Positions 62,381-64,000 of a stretch of DNA of 64,000 bases are shown one piece after another. Origin of the DNA: Trichoplax sp. H2 (lineage: Eukaryota; Placozoa; Uniplacotomia; Trichoplacea); assembly GCA_003344405.1 (NCBI GenBank), contig NOWV01000151.1, forward strand, positions 1-64,000, written 5' to 3'. The notes below the pieces were generated by a model that had not been told where the DNA came from, made no database searches, and saw only the letters and a list, made by a program, of their open reading frames with translations. Made by a program: the position numbers and the translations under genes. Each line of letters starts with the position of its first letter. Within the stretch, counting starts at the first letter, position 1.

Positions 62381-62403
62381 TGAAGATTCAATTTTTATTG
62401 CCA

Positions 62404-63426
62404 TTAATCGCATACAGCTGGTTTACGTAATCGATGGAAGTAATACATAATTTTGGGAGACATTGGATTGGTACAACAGTTCCAAGATGGTAAATACATA
62501 AAATAGGCTTGACGAAAAGCGCTACAGTAATAATTATAAATCAAGGGATTAATAATAGTGGAAATAAGATAGAGAATGATACCTAAACGTATCATAAAGA
62601 GACCAGTCCCTTTATTTTCTGTCGTAATCTTATCTCGAGCTGCTAGCATAGTTGGTACATAAATAACAACAGCGGTAAAAATCATAAAGGTCATAGTACT
62701 GACTATTAACATTTTAAAAATATGCTTCCGACGATTTCGAACGGATAAGGCTATGCTATTATTGCTAATGATTAAATTAGCAATCGTGAATCGTGTAATA
62801 TACATCCATATTCGAATGTAAGCAGTGATAATCATTATTAACGGTAAAAGATAAACAATAATACTGTAGATAATTAAATAATATCGAAATTGTTGAATAT
62901 TGAAACTATATAATTCACATCGACAAGGTTCGCGAGGATACATTCGAAATAAATATAAATACGGAAAAGATAAACCAAAAGAGAGGGTCCATAACGAAAA
63001 GATCATTATAATTAGATTCCATTTTTTTCTGGCCAAGTTGTTATCTTTTTTTCTCAAGACCATAATTCTAAATCGTTCTATGCTAATTGCCGCCAGCGTA
63101 TAGATACCGACCGTGATACCACCGACAATGGTAACACCAGAAATTCTACAATAAGTATCAACATTAAAGGCCGTCCAATTAGGCTTTAAGACAAATAGTG
63201 AAATTCCAGAATGAAAAGATAAAGCAATGGCGGTGACAACATCGCCAAGAGCTAAATTGAAAATTAATACAAATAGCATTTTGTGGAGATCATTACATCG
63301 AATAATTGCAAAACATGAAATGCTATTTAGTATTAATGAAAGTACAACCAGTGGCAATAAATAGTAAAAAAATTTATTTTCTGAAGTATGGTCTCTAGCA
63401 TGATCGATATTAGTTAAATTATCCAT
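62404..63426 (-). CDS. GPCR-7, intronless class A receptor, unrelated to the array
   Basis: 340-residue seven-helix receptor. The short N-terminus has a sequon (N3-L-T); helix 1 N34, helix 2 NLALGD with Asp62, sequon NWT (83-85) in loop 1, C93 with C168/C170 as disulfide candidates, ERF at 117-119 in place of DRY, W146, P195 in helix 5, and NPLIY at 293-297 followed by an amphipathic stretch with a Cys pair (C317, C318) that could be palmitoylated. Helix 6 lacks CWxP. It does not share the array's start, the LGR-like loop 1 or the SNICSLLP pattern. A Lys at the opsin retinal site is not seen in helix 7, so not an opsin-type pigment. Best described as an orphan rhodopsin-class receptor. Confidence 0.88.
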   Translation of the reverse strand: MDNLTNIDHARDHTSENKFFYYLLPLVVLSLILNSISCFAIIRCNDLHKMLFVLIFNLALGDVVTAIALSFHSGISLFVLKPNWTAFNVDTYCRISGVTIVGGITVGIYTLAAISIERFRIMVLRKKDNNLARKKWNLIIMIFSLWTLSFGLSFPYLYLFRMYPREPCRCELYSFNIQQFRYYLIIYSIIVYLLPLIMIITAYIRIWMYITRFTIANLIISNNSIALSVRNRRKHIFKMLIVSTMTFMIFTAVVIYVPTMLAARDKITTENKGTGLFMIRLGIILYLISTIINPLIYNYYCSAFRQAYFMYLPSWNCCTNPMSPKIMYYFHRLRKPAVCD

Positions 63427-64000
63427 GACCTTCTATAAACTAGAATATCTGTCTTCAATTTCGTAACTTGAAAAGTAACCTTTTATCCTAAAGCATAAAC
63501 GCCAGTTTAGAGACCATTCAACCAATCATATGTCATTACCATTAAGACGAACTCGATCATAAATGATTTAATCAGAAATATAGCTGAATATATTCTAGCA
63601 TCAAATCAACATCTAAATCATAATCTATGTATAATTAATACATAGCCAAAACTTAACTCGACATAAACACGAATACAGTAGCTACCGTTATCTGAACGAA
63701 ATATAATTAGTAGAATATCTAATATGCACAACTGTATGACTGATCTAATGATGCCAAACAATAAGGGAATGTAACGCCATTAACAATAGTAGCGTCATAA
63801 ATTGATAATAAGTATTGATATCATTCACCGAGATTTTATAAGTATCTCAATGTATCTGAAATGACTTAGGTCACTTGAGTTTTGTAGAGATGGCGAAATC
63901 AATCTTGTTGAAGCTTGTTATATTTTATGATCGGTTTAAGTACATTAGAGCAATTCAGAGGAAAGCAATAAAAATAATAGCTTGATAAATAGTTAATCGC
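63427..64000. other. Intergenic, 5' flank of GPCR-7
   Basis: AT-rich, with no gene or repeat recognised up to the window end. Confidence 0.5.

Larger units (their letters stand above)
60600..62403. other. Spacer between HMG20 and GPCR-7 with dense GTAC arrays
   Basis: No gene supported. The apparent proteins in this stretch (for example at 61292-61531 and 61383-61805, minus) are repeated Tyr-Cys-Thr-Val translations of the GTAC repeat. HMG20's promoter must lie at the left end. Confidence 0.65.

Noticed and set aside
62404-63426. GPCR-7 as an opsin or placopsin
   Set aside because: No retinal-binding Lys visible in helix 7 and no other opsin-specific motif.

Overview
The window looks like a piece of an animal (metazoan) nuclear genome. 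It is strongly AT-rich. It holds genes with short GT-AG introns whose proteins match animal families across their length: LMAN1/ERGIC-53, an HMG20-type HMG-box protein, LYRM7 and a CHTOP-like RG-rich protein. It also holds a tandem array of intronless rhodopsin-class receptors and a 20-base N gap typical of a draft scaffold. Intronless receptor arrays beside conserved animal genes with small introns would fit an early-branching animal such as a placozoan; that placement is inference, not shown by the sequence.

Left part (about 0.8-41 kb): six plus-strand receptor genes (GPCR-1 to GPCR-6, at 0.8, 5.9, 11.0, 17.2, 28.9 and 39.6 kb) plus one decayed copy at 21.8-22.7 kb. The proteins resemble the seven-helix domain of LGR/relaxin/glycoprotein-hormone receptors but have only about a dozen residues before helix 1, so they lack a leucine-rich ectodomain. 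GPCR-1 and GPCR-2 lie in a recent tandem duplication that also carries over 3 kb of non-coding flank. GPCR-3 and GPCR-4 lie in an older one. GPCR-2 is cut at its 5' end by the assembly gap. GPCR-6 has a roughly 112-residue, glycosylation-site-rich expansion in its third extracellular loop.

Mobile DNA: at least three solo LTRs with exact 5-bp target duplications (9160-9707, 30523-31151, 35478-36072) and two more degraded copies (23264-23864, about 41672-42440) appear to form one family. An unclassified repeat of about 0.9 kb occurs in opposite orientations at 4938-5878 and 33836-34714.

Right part (about 43-64 kb): conserved single-copy genes CHTOP-like (+), LMAN1 (-, 14 exons), LYRM7 (+, 5 exons) and HMG20 (-, 9 exons), then an unrelated intronless class A receptor (-). 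All exon boundaries given were read from GT-AG junctions with continuous reading frame and family similarity. The spacers here are filled with palindromic GTACAGTACTGTAC-type arrays that are almost absent from the receptor array.

Functionally, the receptor array is a lineage-specific set of surface sensors of unknown ligand. The right-hand genes serve secretory cargo transport (LMAN1), respiratory complex III assembly (LYRM7), chromatin regulation (HMG20) and mRNA export (CHTOP). They are neighbours and show no sign of forming a pathway.
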